Below, piece by piece: positions 1 through 8,088 of a stretch of DNA of 64,000 nt (position 1 is its first letter; each line of letters begins with the position of its first letter). The position numbers and the translations under genes are program-made. The notes below the pieces were generated by a model, which saw nothing but the letters and a program-made list of their open reading frames with translations, did no database searches and had not been told where the DNA came from. This DNA is from Candidatus Hecatella orcuttiae (GTDB lineage: Archaea; Thermoproteota; Bathyarchaeia; Hecatellales; Hecatellaceae), in the NCBI GenBank assembly GCA_002011035.2, contig MTLY02000003.1:117194-181193 (forward strand), in the 5' to 3' direction.

Positions 1-2
1 TC

Positions 3-1310
3 GCCAACCTCCCTGGGATGATGGAAGACCTCGTGAGGGAGGATGTGGGCGACGCCTATCTTTTCGGAGAAGACTACGACCCCCTCCAGCTGAACTCTCA
101 GATCACCCTCCTCAGAGACATCCGAATTCTCCTAGGCAAAATCCGCTGCTCCATCCAAGGCGGCTCCATAGACATGAACGTTTCATGGCTGCCCTCCCGG
201 GTTCACTCCCAGATCTACAGGTTGAAACCCCACCAGCTATTCGAGCTGCTGAAGCTGGGTTTCAGGCGGCCTATCAAGATAGGGGACGACGGGGACGGCT
301 TTGAACTGCGGATCGACGCTGACGCTTTGGATGGGAAGCTGTCCATCATCACCGGGCGGAAGGGCTCTGGGAAATCCCATCTTTCCAAGCTGCTGGTCTT
401 GGGGCTAGTGGACCACGGGGCTCCGGTGCTGGTCTTTGACGTCAACGGGGAATACGTCAACTTGGGGGTTAATCCCAACGGGGAGAAAAACCGCTACCAC
501 GACAGGATCATGGTGTTGAACCCTGCGAAAAACTTCAAAGTCACCCTCAGCTACATGGGCCTAGCAACCGCCTCCAGCCTCCTAGCCCACGTCCTAAGTT
601 TGCCGGAAACCTCACTGAGGGAGTTTTCAAGGATCTGGAAAAACCTAGAGCGCAGCGACTCCCTCAGCCTCAAGAGCCTGAAAAACACCCTCCGATGCTG
701 CGACCTCAACGAGCATGTTCGAGAGGCTCTCCTCTCGAGGGTCTACACACTGGAGCGCTCAGGCTTCGTCGTCGAGGAAGGGGAAGAAACCGTGAGGCTG
801 GAGGATTTCTTCGCAAAAACATCGGGGACGGGAGGCGCGGCGGTCATCAACCTCAGCCGGTCTTTCCCCTTGGAGAGGAAGCTCGTCGTGGAGTTCACGC
901 TGAGTAAACTGGTGGAGCTTTTGAGGGTGAGGAGGGTTAAGGCGTGTTTCCTCTTCGCGGAGGAGGCTCACCTCTACCTTAGGGAGACCTACTGGGAGGA
1001 CGCTGTCACCCGGATGAGGCATCTGGGCCTCTTCACCACTTTCATAACCAACCGGCCGGACTCCATAGGCGAGGACATCTACAGGCAGGCGGACTCGATT
1101 TTTCTCTTCAACTTCAAGAACGAACACGACCTCAACGCCATATCCAAGGCAGCCAGAATCGACGGGGAGACCATGAAGGCCATAGCCCAGTCCCTGAAAC
1201 CCCACCACTGCATGACCATCGGGCAGGTTACGGGGGAGATTCCCTTCGTCATCAGGGTGAAGCCGCTGGACGTGAAGACCATGGGAGAAACAAGAACGTT
1301 CTTCTCCTAG
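3..1310 (+). CDS. herA: HerA-like DNA translocase ATPase, 5'-truncated by the window
   Basis: FtsK/HerA-family P-loop ATPase, in archaea the motor that works with NurA and Mre11-Rad50 in DNA end resection. The frame is open to the window edge; the first Met is at 18, and since the reading frame continues upstream the real start probably lies outside. Counting from that Met, Walker A is GRKGSGKS at about residues 113-120, and a Walker-B-like FLFAEEAH precedes a segment with NRPDSIGEDI and a NEHDL element, as in HerA/DUF87 proteins. The N-terminal 100 residues would hold the HAS-barrel part. mre11 and rad50 follow on the same strand about 1.35 kb downstream. No nurA is visible here; it could lie just upstream. 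HerA is favoured over other DUF87 ATPases mainly by context. Confidence 0.8.
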   Translation, partial: ANLPGMMEDLVREDVGDAYLFGEDYDPLQLNSQITLLRDIRILLGKIRCSIQGGSIDMNVSWLPSRVHSQIYRLKPHQLFELLKLGFRRPIKIGDDGDGFELRIDADALDGKLSIITGRKGSGKSHLSKLLVLGLVDHGAPVLVFDVNGEYVNLGVNPNGEKNRYHDRIMVLNPAKNFKVTLSYMGLATASSLLAHVLSLPETSLREFSRIWKNLERSDSLSLKSLKNTLRCCDLNEHVREALLSRVYTLERSGFVVEEGEETVRLEDFFAKTSGTGGAAVINLSRSFPLERKLVVEFTLSKLVELLRVRRVKACFLFAEEAHLYLRETYWEDAVTRMRHLGLFTTFITNRPDSIGEDIYRQADSIFLFNFKNEHDLNAISKAARIDGETMKAIAQSLKPHHCMTIGQVTGEIPFVIRVKPLDVKTMGETRTFFS

Positions 1311-1393
1311 TCCATCATTTAATCTATTCAATAGGGGAGAAAGCCAAAAAAAGAAAAGTGGAATTGATGTTTTATTGGAGTCTGAGATTGCCG

Positions 1394-1759
1394 TTAGAGT
1401 TGAGTTAGTGGCTTCTTAACTTGCTCCAACTCTTTGAATGTAACTATTTTCGGCATTACTCGAATTAGTGTAAGGGTTATGGTCCATGTGAGGACTATGA
1501 CTACAGACATGGTTGTGCCTATGGTAGCCATTTCATAGAGCATTACGGGTATGTTGATCGGGTTGGCCATAGCGGTTAGGAATGGAGGCCACGGAACCAC
1601 TTCACCGTGCCAGACATGCTCAACCGCCAGCAGCATTACTCCGCCCCACAGCAGTGTATTCAGGAAAGTTAACTTCAACCTTGTAGCCAGTCTGCCAGAT
1701 GCCTTCTGTATAATCGTTGTTATAATTGCTAGAACCATAGGGACTAGGAAGCATGCCAA
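1394..1759 (-). CDS. Small three-helix membrane protein, paralog of the divergent neighbour
   Basis: About 121 residues with three hydrophobic segments (roughly residues 3-18, 32-46 and 72-99) and a charged C-terminal tail. The TTG start at 1759 is supported by a GGAGG eight bases upstream on the minus strand. Family not recognised. Residues FLNTLLWGGVMLLAVEHV align with FLSLIFWGTTIMVLVDHV of the protein encoded divergently at 1837-2163, and later helices also align (EMATIG against EATVLG), so the two look like paralogs. The two genes share a 77-base promoter region. A role linked to the flanking herA and mre11-rad50 genes is possible only by position. The polar E/D-H pair inside a helix could bind a metal, haem or proton, which is speculation. 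Confidence 0.65.
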   Translation of the reverse strand: MACFLVPMVLAIITTIIQKASGRLATRLKLTFLNTLLWGGVMLLAVEHVWHGEVVPWPPFLTAMANPINIPVMLYEMATIGTTMSVVIVLTWTITLTLIRVMPKIVTFKELEQVKKPLTQL

Positions 1760-1836
1760 CGTCGATTCCTCCAGTATTACTAACGAAAAATATAATAATA
1801 CTTTTTAGCCTTATAAGTTTATCGGAGGGTGAGGTT

Positions 1837-2163
1837 ATGTGGCTTGTAATTCTAGCGTTTGCGGCAACAATCGTCACAGCCTTATGGTATTCTAAGGCCG
1901 AAAACGATGTATACATGCTTAAGTTCCTCAGTCTAATATTTTGGGGTACAACAATAATGGTCTTAGTCGACCACGTAGGGGGCTACCTCATGGAGGGGGG
2001 AGAGTTCCTTGAACTAACAACAGAAGCCACGGTTCTTGGCATAGTCCTAGTGATCACGGCTCTTATAGTATGGGAGGTGGCTCTAGTGCTCAAAGATCCA
2101 AAAGGTGTACTACATAAAAGAGAAGACGGCATAAAAACATTAAGCTCCCATTCTGACCGGTAA
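1837..2163 (+). CDS. Small three-helix membrane protein, paralog of the divergent neighbour
   Basis: About 108 residues from the ATG at 1837, which has a strong ribosome site (GGAGGGTGAGG, two bases upstream). A longer form from 1753 would overlap the opposite gene and lacks such a site. There are hydrophobic helices near residues 2-16, 27-44 and 61-84, then a basic, Ser-rich tail. The element FWGTTIMVLVDHV matches the neighbour's LWGGVMLLAVEHV. Function unknown. The pair sits in an AT-rich stretch between herA and mre11. Confidence 0.65.
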   Translation: MWLVILAFAATIVTALWYSKAENDVYMLKFLSLIFWGTTIMVLVDHVGGYLMEGGEFLELTTEATVLGIVLVITALIVWEVALVLKDPKGVLHKREDGIKTLSSHSDR

Positions 2164-2315
2164 GAGATAATCATTTTGATCAGGCAAACCGAGTCGAACA
2201 TTACATCTAATAGGCATCAAAATCCAAATAAGAGCGAAAAAGTCTATCCTAACTATAAAATTTCCCGCGCTTACCAACTCTGAGCACAACCACTCCCTCA
2301 GCTTCGAAATTAACC

Positions 2316-2513
2316 TTAAACATTATCCAGCAACTCTCGGAGAGGTATGAATTTGCTCTTCCTTCCCTCTAAATACTCGTTCAGCCGTGTCCTCAGCTCG
2401 TCGAGCTCCTTCTTGGAGAGAATTTCGTTTTCCTCAAACAGAATTAAATAGAGAGCTCTTGAGAGAATGTCAACCTTTCTTTCTAGTTCTGAGACTTTAG
2501 CCTCAACGGCCAT
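2316..2513 (-). CDS. Small helical protein resembling a VapB-type antitoxin
   Basis: From the Met at 2513 the product is 65 residues: a heptad-like N-terminal helix (VSELERKVDILSRAL), then FEENEILSKKELDELRTRL and a short tail (GRKSKFIPLRELL). Small archaeal proteins of this form, helix then extended toxin-binding tail, often occur as antitoxins beside PIN toxins. No toxin gene is adjacent, so it could be an orphan antitoxin or only a coiled-coil protein. A longer start at 2594 would run through the duplicated 13-mer upstream and is less likely. Family assignment is by pattern and uncertain. Confidence 0.5.
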   Translation of the reverse strand: MAVEAKVSELERKVDILSRALYLILFEENEILSKKELDELRTRLNEYLEGRKSKFIPLRELLDNV

Positions 2514-2535
2514 TAAGCCCTTACGGGGGAAGGAA

Positions 2536-2592
2536 TAAGCATATCCACTAAAAACTTTTTTTATTTCCTTTAAAATCAGTAAGCATATCCAC
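2536..2592. repeat. Two direct copies of a 13-bp sequence upstream of the antitoxin-like gene
   Basis: TAAGCATATCCAC occurs at 2536-2548 and again at 2580-2592, 44 bp start to start (about four helical turns). Both lie within 80 bp upstream of the 2513 start on the minus strand, flanking an AT-rich stretch that could hold its TATA box. The placement suggests operator sites, possibly for autoregulation. Confidence 0.5.
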
Positions 2593-2657
2593 AATAGAAC
2601 CGGTCATTAGAAAGCTCTAAAACTTTTGGCGGTAAACATTAAGAAGAGAGGGAAGAA

Positions 2658-3890
2658 TTGAAGTCCCTGAGCTTTGTTCACCTAGCCGACCTTCACCTAG
2701 GCTACACCCAATATAATCTGCCTGAGCGCAGGGAAGACTTCAGCCGGGTCTTCGTGGAGGCGGTGGACAGAACCTTAGAGCTCAAACCTGACTTCGCCAT
2801 CCTAGCCGGTGATATCTTCGACAGCCCCCGACCCAGCAACCAAACCTTAGCCACCGCCGTCCGGGAGCTGAGGCGGCTCAGGGAAGCGGGGGTCAAGGTC
2901 TTTGCCACCGACGGCTCCCACGACATGGAGCCCAACGTCATGACGGGAACGGTGCTCACCCCCCTGCACAACGCAGGGCTCATCTGCTATCTGCCAAGGC
3001 TGGAGGGAAGCGCCTTCAGGGGAGAGGACTACTACATCTACGGGCTTCCCGGCTCCCGCAGCCTGATGGAGGCTGATGGAAAGTTTCCCTCCTACCTGAA
3101 GGATAAACCCCCGAAGCCGGAGCCCTCTGCCTTCAACATCCTAGTCTTCCACGGAGCCTTAGACGATCCCCGGTATTCGCCCCCCTACTTTAAGCCGGAC
3201 ATTCGGGTGGACCATCTTCCCTCAGGATTCCAGTACTATGCCGGAGGCCACATCCACGAGCCTAAACGCCTTGAATTTAAGGGAGGCCTCCTCGCCTATC
3301 CCGGTTGCTTGGAAACCACAGACTACTCGGAGGCCGCTGTGGAGAAGGGCTTCTACCATGTGAGGGTCGAGGCTCCCGATGCCGTTCCTCGGGTTGAGAG
3401 AATCAGCGTCGAAAAGGCGAGGAGGTTCATCGTGGAGGAGCGTGACTACAGCGGCATGACCCCTAAGGCTGTCTTCCAAGAGTCTTCAAACCTCCTCGCA
3501 AGCCTAGACAGCGAAGGGGCGGTGGTGGTCTTCCTGCTGAAGGGGCAGCTTCCCCCCGGCTACAGAAAAAGTGAGGTGGACGTCCACGGCATCAGGTCTT
3601 CAGCCCCCAAAGCCCTTCACACCATGGTCCTGAACCAGATGACGGAGGCGGAGCTGGCGGAAGAAGATGTCTTCCGGCTTAAAGAAGCTAGAGAGCTGAA
3701 AACCTTGGCTTACCGTTATCTCTTCGAGTATTTCAGACACCGTTATCCTGGAGGCGTCGACGTGAAGATGGCCAAGATAGCCTTGGAGCTGCTGGACCCC
3801 CTCATCCAAGGGGAGGAGGGGAAGGTGAAAACCCTGCTGGAGGAGGCGGTGGAAGGTTTTCCTGCAAAAGATGAGGGTTCAAAACCTTAG
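2658..3890 (+). CDS. mre11: Mre11 double-strand break repair nuclease
   Basis: Mn-dependent 3'-5' exonuclease/endonuclease of the Mre11-Rad50 complex. Calcineurin-like motifs appear in order: HLADLHLG (D-x-H), LAGDIFDSPRPSN (GDxFD), GSHD where most relatives have GNHD, VFHG, and GGHIHEP (GHxH). At 410 residues it has the usual archaeal size, with a C-terminal helical region for Rad50 binding. The start is a TTG at 2658 preceded by a purine-rich GAGAGGGA. The 3' end overlaps rad50 by 20 bases, a normal translationally coupled arrangement. The Asn-to-Ser change touches a position that is a metal ligand in characterised Mre11 proteins. Identity is secure from motifs and gene order. Confidence 0.95.
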   Translation: MKSLSFVHLADLHLGYTQYNLPERREDFSRVFVEAVDRTLELKPDFAILAGDIFDSPRPSNQTLATAVRELRRLREAGVKVFATDGSHDMEPNVMTGTVLTPLHNAGLICYLPRLEGSAFRGEDYYIYGLPGSRSLMEADGKFPSYLKDKPPKPEPSAFNILVFHGALDDPRYSPPYFKPDIRVDHLPSGFQYYAGGHIHEPKRLEFKGGLLAYPGCLETTDYSEAAVEKGFYHVRVEAPDAVPRVERISVEKARRFIVEERDYSGMTPKAVFQESSNLLASLDSEGAVVVFLLKGQLPPGYRKSEVDVHGIRSSAPKALHTMVLNQMTEAELAEEDVFRLKEARELKTLAYRYLFEYFRHRYPGGVDVKMAKIALELLDPLIQGEEGKVKTLLEEAVEGFPAKDEGSKP

Positions 3891-5940
3891 ATCCCACCTA
3901 GACTCCCAAGCGACCTTTGGGGAGGGCTTCAACTGCATAGTGGGCGGAGTCGGCTGCGGGAAAACCTCCCTCCTCATGGCGCTCCACTTCGCCCTCTTCG
4001 GCGAGCCTCTCCACCGAAGCTACGACTACCTTTTAAGAGAGGACAAAACCTGGGGCCAAGTTGGAGTTCAGTTCGAGCACGAGGGTAAAAAATACTCCAT
4101 CTTCCGAGGCTTGAAGAGGGAGAGAGACCGAATCCTCCAAGACTTCGACAAGCTGGTGCTCTTGGAGGAGGGGAAGAAAATCGCTTGGGGAAAACATGCA
4201 GCCGTCCAAGAGCAGCTCACCGCCATCACAGGCATCAGCAAAAACATGTTCGAGGAATTCGTGTGGATCCAGCAGGAGAAGCTGAAAGAAATCCTCAATA
4301 TGCGCCCTGGGGATAGGCAGAAGACTCTGGACGAGTTCTTCGGGCTTTCAAGCTTTCAGAAGGCTTGGGAGAATCTTTTCCCCTACCAGAAAGAGTACGA
4401 AGGCGTTCGAAGGAACTTAGAAAGCGACCCTGACCTCCGCCACCTAGCCGACCTGAAAAAACAGTACGAAGACACCCTCTCCGAAACTATCAAACTCCAA
4501 GTGGAGCTAGAAACCTCTAAAGTCGAACTGGCCGAAGCGGAGAAGAGGCTTCTGGAAGCTGAACGCCAGCTGAGAGACCTCGAAGACTTGGAAAAAAGAG
4601 TGAACAAGCTGAAGGAGGAAAGATCCGGGCTTCAGGCACAGATAGCCGAAACGGAGGCAGCCATCCGGAGGCTTGAAGAGGAACACAGTCGCGTCGAAGA
4701 AGCCTCAGCTAAAAGCGGGGAAAAACTTCAACAGCTGAGAGTCCAGGAAGGGGGAGTTCTCACCGCTTCCAGCTCCCTGCTGGGGATGACGGTGAACTCT
4801 GGAGATGAGCTGCCTACCATCATAGAAAAACTGGAGAGCGATGTCGGAGAGCTGAGAAACACGCTAGCTCAGACAAGGGCCGCTGTGGAGGAAAGCCGTC
4901 AGGCCCGTGAGAGAATCGAGGCCGAAAAAATCTGTCCCACCTGCCGTAGAAAAATCGGCAAAACCCACAAGGAAAGGCTGAGCTTCCAGCTGAGAGAAGA
5001 GGAAGAACAAAACCTACGAAAGATGAGGGAACTCACCGGAAAGTTGGAGGAGGCGGGGCGAAAACTCCAAACCCTCACCGCGGCCAAGAATAAACTTGAA
5101 ATCTTGAGGGTGGAGATCGCCAACGCTGAGGCTGAGCTCTCTGAAAAACAGCAAACCTCCACCCAGCTGAAAAGAGAAATAGCTGAGAAAGAGAAAAGCC
5201 GCGAAAAACTAGCCCAACGCCTGCGGGAAGTCGACGCCCAGATAGGAGAATTCCGGGTTGAAGTCTTGGAGTCGGCTAGGAAGCTCAGAGAGGAAAGCCG
5301 CCTGAGACGGGAAAGGCTTCTGCAGTCCATCCAGTTTCAGGAGAAAATGATCCAAGAAAAAAACTCCAGCCTAAGCTTGCTGGAGGAGAGGATCAAGAAC
5401 GCTGAACAGAAACAAGCTCAAAAGAGGAAGGCTGAAAACCTAGCCGCCGCCGTTGAGGAGCTGAGACACGCCTACCGGGAGGTAGTCCCCCTTCTCCGGA
5501 GGCTGTACGTGGAAAGCCTGAGACATGCTATGCAGTCGGTGATGGACAGCCTTACCGTGGAGGCGGCTAGAAGCCTCAGCATCGAAATCGACGAAGAATA
5601 CACTCCCTTCCTCGTGGAGGCTTCAGGCTTCCGGCGAGGCGTTCACCACCTTTCCGGGGGAGAGCGAACTTGGCTGTCTCTAGCCTACAGGGTGGGCCTA
5701 GGCCAACTCATCACCGAAGCCCGGACAGGGCAAAGCTTGGAGCTGCTCATCCTCGACGAGCCCACCGAGGCGCTGGGGGAGGAGGACCGAAGCATCGAAG
5801 CCTTGGCGGAGGCTATATCCAACCTGAAAAACGTCAGGCAGATCATCGTCGTAACCCACTCAGAACGTCTCGCCCAAGCAGCCTCGACGAGAATTTTAGT
5901 AGAGAAAAGAGACGGCGTAAGCCGGGTGGAAAAAGTCTAG
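3871..5940 (+). CDS. rad50: Rad50 ATPase with zinc hook, short coiled coil
   Basis: SMC-like ATPase partner of Mre11. N-terminal lobe with Walker A GGVGCGKTS (residues 25-33), a long charged coiled coil (about 170-520), a zinc hook CPTC at residues 355-358, the ABC signature LSGGERTWLS, and Walker B LLILDEPTEALGEED. The total of 689 residues is shorter than the roughly 850-900 of many archaeal Rad50 proteins, so the coiled-coil arms are short. The ATG at 3871 lies inside the end of mre11. The C-terminal lobe is complete (VVTHSERLAQAA). No frameshift is seen. Confidence 0.95.
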   Translation: MRVQNLRSHLDSQATFGEGFNCIVGGVGCGKTSLLMALHFALFGEPLHRSYDYLLREDKTWGQVGVQFEHEGKKYSIFRGLKRERDRILQDFDKLVLLEEGKKIAWGKHAAVQEQLTAITGISKNMFEEFVWIQQEKLKEILNMRPGDRQKTLDEFFGLSSFQKAWENLFPYQKEYEGVRRNLESDPDLRHLADLKKQYEDTLSETIKLQVELETSKVELAEAEKRLLEAERQLRDLEDLEKRVNKLKEERSGLQAQIAETEAAIRRLEEEHSRVEEASAKSGEKLQQLRVQEGGVLTASSSLLGMTVNSGDELPTIIEKLESDVGELRNTLAQTRAAVEESRQARERIEAEKICPTCRRKIGKTHKERLSFQLREEEEQNLRKMRELTGKLEEAGRKLQTLTAAKNKLEILRVEIANAEAELSEKQQTSTQLKREIAEKEKSREKLAQRLREVDAQIGEFRVEVLESARKLREESRLRRERLLQSIQFQEKMIQEKNSSLSLLEERIKNAEQKQAQKRKAENLAAAVEELRHAYREVVPLLRRLYVESLRHAMQSVMDSLTVEAARSLSIEIDEEYTPFLVEASGFRRGVHHLSGGERTWLSLAYRVGLGQLITEARTGQSLELLILDEPTEALGEEDRSIEALAEAISNLKNVRQIIVVTHSERLAQAASTRILVEKRDGVSRVEKV

Positions 5941-5955
5941 GAGACGGCCTTTTTT

Positions 5956-6240
5956 TCAGCCTTCTTTCTTCTCCTCGGTTTGAGCTGAAGTGGAGGCACT
6001 CGGTGTCTCGGAGGCTGGAGGCGTTTCGATGGTGGGCGGTGCAGGGGCAGGCGTGGTGAGGAGGGTGTAGCCTATCCACGCTAGGATGAGACATAGAGCG
6101 CCGACCAGGATGACCATGACCACGGTGACGGCCAGCCACCAAGTCCAAGGCCCCGCTGCTAGGGCGTAGAGGTAGACCGCTAATGCCAAAAGACTTCCAA
6201 CTAGGAGAATACCGCCTAAAGCCCTATCACTCAAAGCCAA
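5956..6240 (-). CDS. Two-helix membrane protein with low-complexity C-terminal tail
   Basis: 94 residues with two transmembrane helices (about 9-28 and 35-60) and a Pro/Thr/Ser/Glu tail ending EEKKEG. Family not recognised. It is convergent with rad50, 15 bases from its stop codon, and downstream of the surface-protein gene on the same strand with a 111-base gap, so co-transcription with that gene is possible. The acidic tail is probably on the cytoplasmic side. Confidence 0.6.
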   Translation of the reverse strand: MALSDRALGGILLVGSLLALAVYLYALAAGPWTWWLAVTVVMVILVGALCLILAWIGYTLLTTPAPAPPTIETPPASETPSASTSAQTEEKKEG

Positions 6241-6351
6241 TGTGATACAGCCTCAAACAAAATCTCATGTTCGGAAACAATATATAACCTTTACCTTCAA
6301 TTGCGACCATCATCGACTCCTATGCGCTAATAGGCCCCCGGATGATCTAAT

Positions 6352-7815
6352 TTACTTCCTCCCTCGACGCACGTAATACACAACCAAAGCCACGACGACC
6401 ACAACCGCCACTATCAAAGCAACAACCGGCATGAGCCTCTGAACCACCGGAACAGGCGTGGGTGTTGGTGTCGGTGTTGGGGTCGGCGTGGGTGTTGGAG
6501 TAGGCGTAGGAGTCGGTGTCGGTGTTGGGGTCGGCGTGGGTGTTGGAGTAGGCGTAGGAGTCGGTGTCGGTGTTGGGGTCGGCACGAATATAATCCCTCT
6601 TTCCACCAGTATGTCTACGATTTCCGGAGACAAGTATGCTTTCAACGTGTCCAAGGCGGTAACAGACAAGCCTCGGGATATGTTAACCAATTTCTGGACG
6701 CTGAGGTGTTCGTAGATCTTCGCAACACTCAAAGCTTTGCCAAGCTGGATCAGACGCTCAATAGCCAAAGTAGCTCTCTGCGTCTCCATGACTTCCACGA
6801 TGGCTGCAGCGTCCTCGGGAGTGGACGGAAGTCTCACTATTTCATCCAAGATAGAGGCTACGAGATCCACGCTTACAATCGGAGCCTCGAGGATACGTGC
6901 AGCAGTGCCTGGAAGAATTGTTTCCAAAATCTGAGCTGTAGCTCTTAAGTTAACCGCCGCCATCTCCACCACAACTCTCGCCGTTCCTACGACGGTCTGT
7001 TCAGCCATAGCCGTCACAGCCTCCGCCGCAGCCTCTATCGACACCTCAATCAAAACTTCAGCTGAATCCGACGGCAGAGCTTGCAGGAGGCGTGTGGCCG
7101 CCTCTTCGGGGGCCTCTTCAATTTCAGCGGGTGAGGGAGGAGGTACTCCCGGTAGAATCAGAGTAGGCGCGCTGGGGAGGGGTGCCGGGGTTGGGGTTGG
7201 CGTGGGGTTAACGGTGAAAGTGAGCACTCCAGGAGAAAACTTAGTGGTAGTTATGGTATCCCATGGCTCTGTCCACACTTCCACTCTTGTCTGATAAGTG
7301 CCCGGGCTTAGAACAGCCGTATTTATGGTGACAGTGTAGGTGATGGTCTGAGGGCCGGGATAACCATATCCGAAGCCTATGTACCCGTAACCGTATCCCA
7401 TTCCTGTAAATCCGGGAGGCAACCAACCGTACCCGTAGCTGGTGAGGTTGCCGTATTCATAGCCTGTAGGACCACCTGTCGGTGAAACAGTTACGCTGTA
7501 TAGGAGGCCGGAAGGAGACTGGGGGCCCAGCGTCCCATTTGCATACCAGAAGCCGTAGATGCTCCACGATCCACTGCCATCATCCAAGTAGATGGCTGGG
7601 TAGAGGGGTGTCCGTTCTCCTGTTTCGATGGTGACGGTGACGGTGAAAGTAGCCAAGTCGCCTTGTGTGTAGATTTGACCGTCCAAGCCCGTGGTGGTTA
7701 CGGTGATGGCTCTGGCGGTTTGGGATGGGAGATAGAGGAGAAGGGATACTATCACTAATGTGATGAGTAAGCTAGTAAGAGTTTTACTAGCCTTTATTCT
7801 CGAGAAAACACCCAT
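6352..7815 (-). CDS. Secreted, membrane-anchored surface protein with Pro-Thr linker
   Basis: 487 residues. The N-terminus has a signal peptide (basic start, hydrophobic LLITLVIVSLLLYL, likely cleavage near SQTARA). Residues about 36-205 look like beta-rich extracellular domains rich in Gly, Tyr and Thr. Residues about 225-410 are helical repeats rich in Ala, Ile and Leu (such as ARILEAPIVSVDLVASILDE), loosely like the MgtE N-terminal superhelix. A run of about 22 Pro-Thr pairs follows, then a C-terminal helix (VVALIVAVVVVVALVVYYV) and RRGRK. This is the layout of an archaeal cell-surface protein held by a C-terminal anchor, with the Pro-Thr run as a rigid, probably glycosylated stalk. Exact function unknown; an S-layer-associated role is an inference. 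Confidence 0.7.
   Translation of the reverse strand: MGVFSRIKASKTLTSLLITLVIVSLLLYLPSQTARAITVTTTGLDGQIYTQGDLATFTVTVTIETGERTPLYPAIYLDDGSGSWSIYGFWYANGTLGPQSPSGLLYSVTVSPTGGPTGYEYGNLTSYGYGWLPPGFTGMGYGYGYIGFGYGYPGPQTITYTVTINTAVLSPGTYQTRVEVWTEPWDTITTTKFSPGVLTFTVNPTPTPTPAPLPSAPTLILPGVPPPSPAEIEEAPEEAATRLLQALPSDSAEVLIEVSIEAAAEAVTAMAEQTVVGTARVVVEMAAVNLRATAQILETILPGTAARILEAPIVSVDLVASILDEIVRLPSTPEDAAAIVEVMETQRATLAIERLIQLGKALSVAKIYEHLSVQKLVNISRGLSVTALDTLKAYLSPEIVDILVERGIIFVPTPTPTPTPTPTPTPTPTPTPTPTPTPTPTPTPTPTPTPTPTPVPVVQRLMPVVALIVAVVVVVALVVYYVRRGRK
6485..6580 (-). repeat. Perfect 48-bp tandem repeat encoding the Pro-Thr stalk
   Basis: Two identical 48-bp units (6485-6532 and 6533-6580), with a partial third copy at about 6455-6484. 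Each unit encodes eight Pro-Thr pairs, and the synonymous codon pattern repeats exactly. This shows recent duplication of the 48-mer rather than only selection for Pro-Thr. Copy number could change by slippage or recombination, altering stalk length. Confidence 0.9.
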
Positions 7816-7994
7816 CGCCCATCACAATTGAATAAAAAATGTTCCCCCTATCTGACTCTGTTTATTTCGGCCAATTGACTATTTAAAATTTATGTCCACC
7901 CTTGAATGTACGCATTCCTATAACTGAACTTAAACTGGGTGAACTTCTAAATAATACTATATGCAGGTGGTCTTTCCTGTGATAAACTTAATAA

Positions 7995-8027
7995 GGCCTC
8001 CAAATCACCTCCTAGATAAAGGAGGCC
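7995..8027 (+). promoter_or_regulatory. Inverted repeat with alternative pairing upstream of glmS
   Basis: GGCCTCC (7995-8001) and GGAGGCC (8021-8027) are perfect reverse complements. A second CCTCC at 8008-8012 can also pair with GGAGG at 8021-8025, so two hairpins exclude each other. The element lies 61 bases before the glmS start. Whether it is transcribed depends on which upstream AT-rich element (near 7957, 7986 or 8046) is the TATA box. It could be a DNA operator or a leader RNA switch. Confidence 0.4.
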
Positions 8028-8088
8028 GCTTACTCTCTTAAAGACAAGTTTATGCTTAACTCTCGAAAGCTAACACCCAGTGGGTTGT

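Noticed and set aside
1753-1836. Longer N-terminus for the 1837-2163 membrane protein
   Set aside because: It overlaps the divergent gene's start and has no ribosome site; the ATG at 1837 has an excellent one.
6458-6715. Plus-strand frame of Gly-Val repeats
   Set aside because: It is the antisense reading of the Pro-Thr repeat codons of the surface-protein gene, with no ribosome site.
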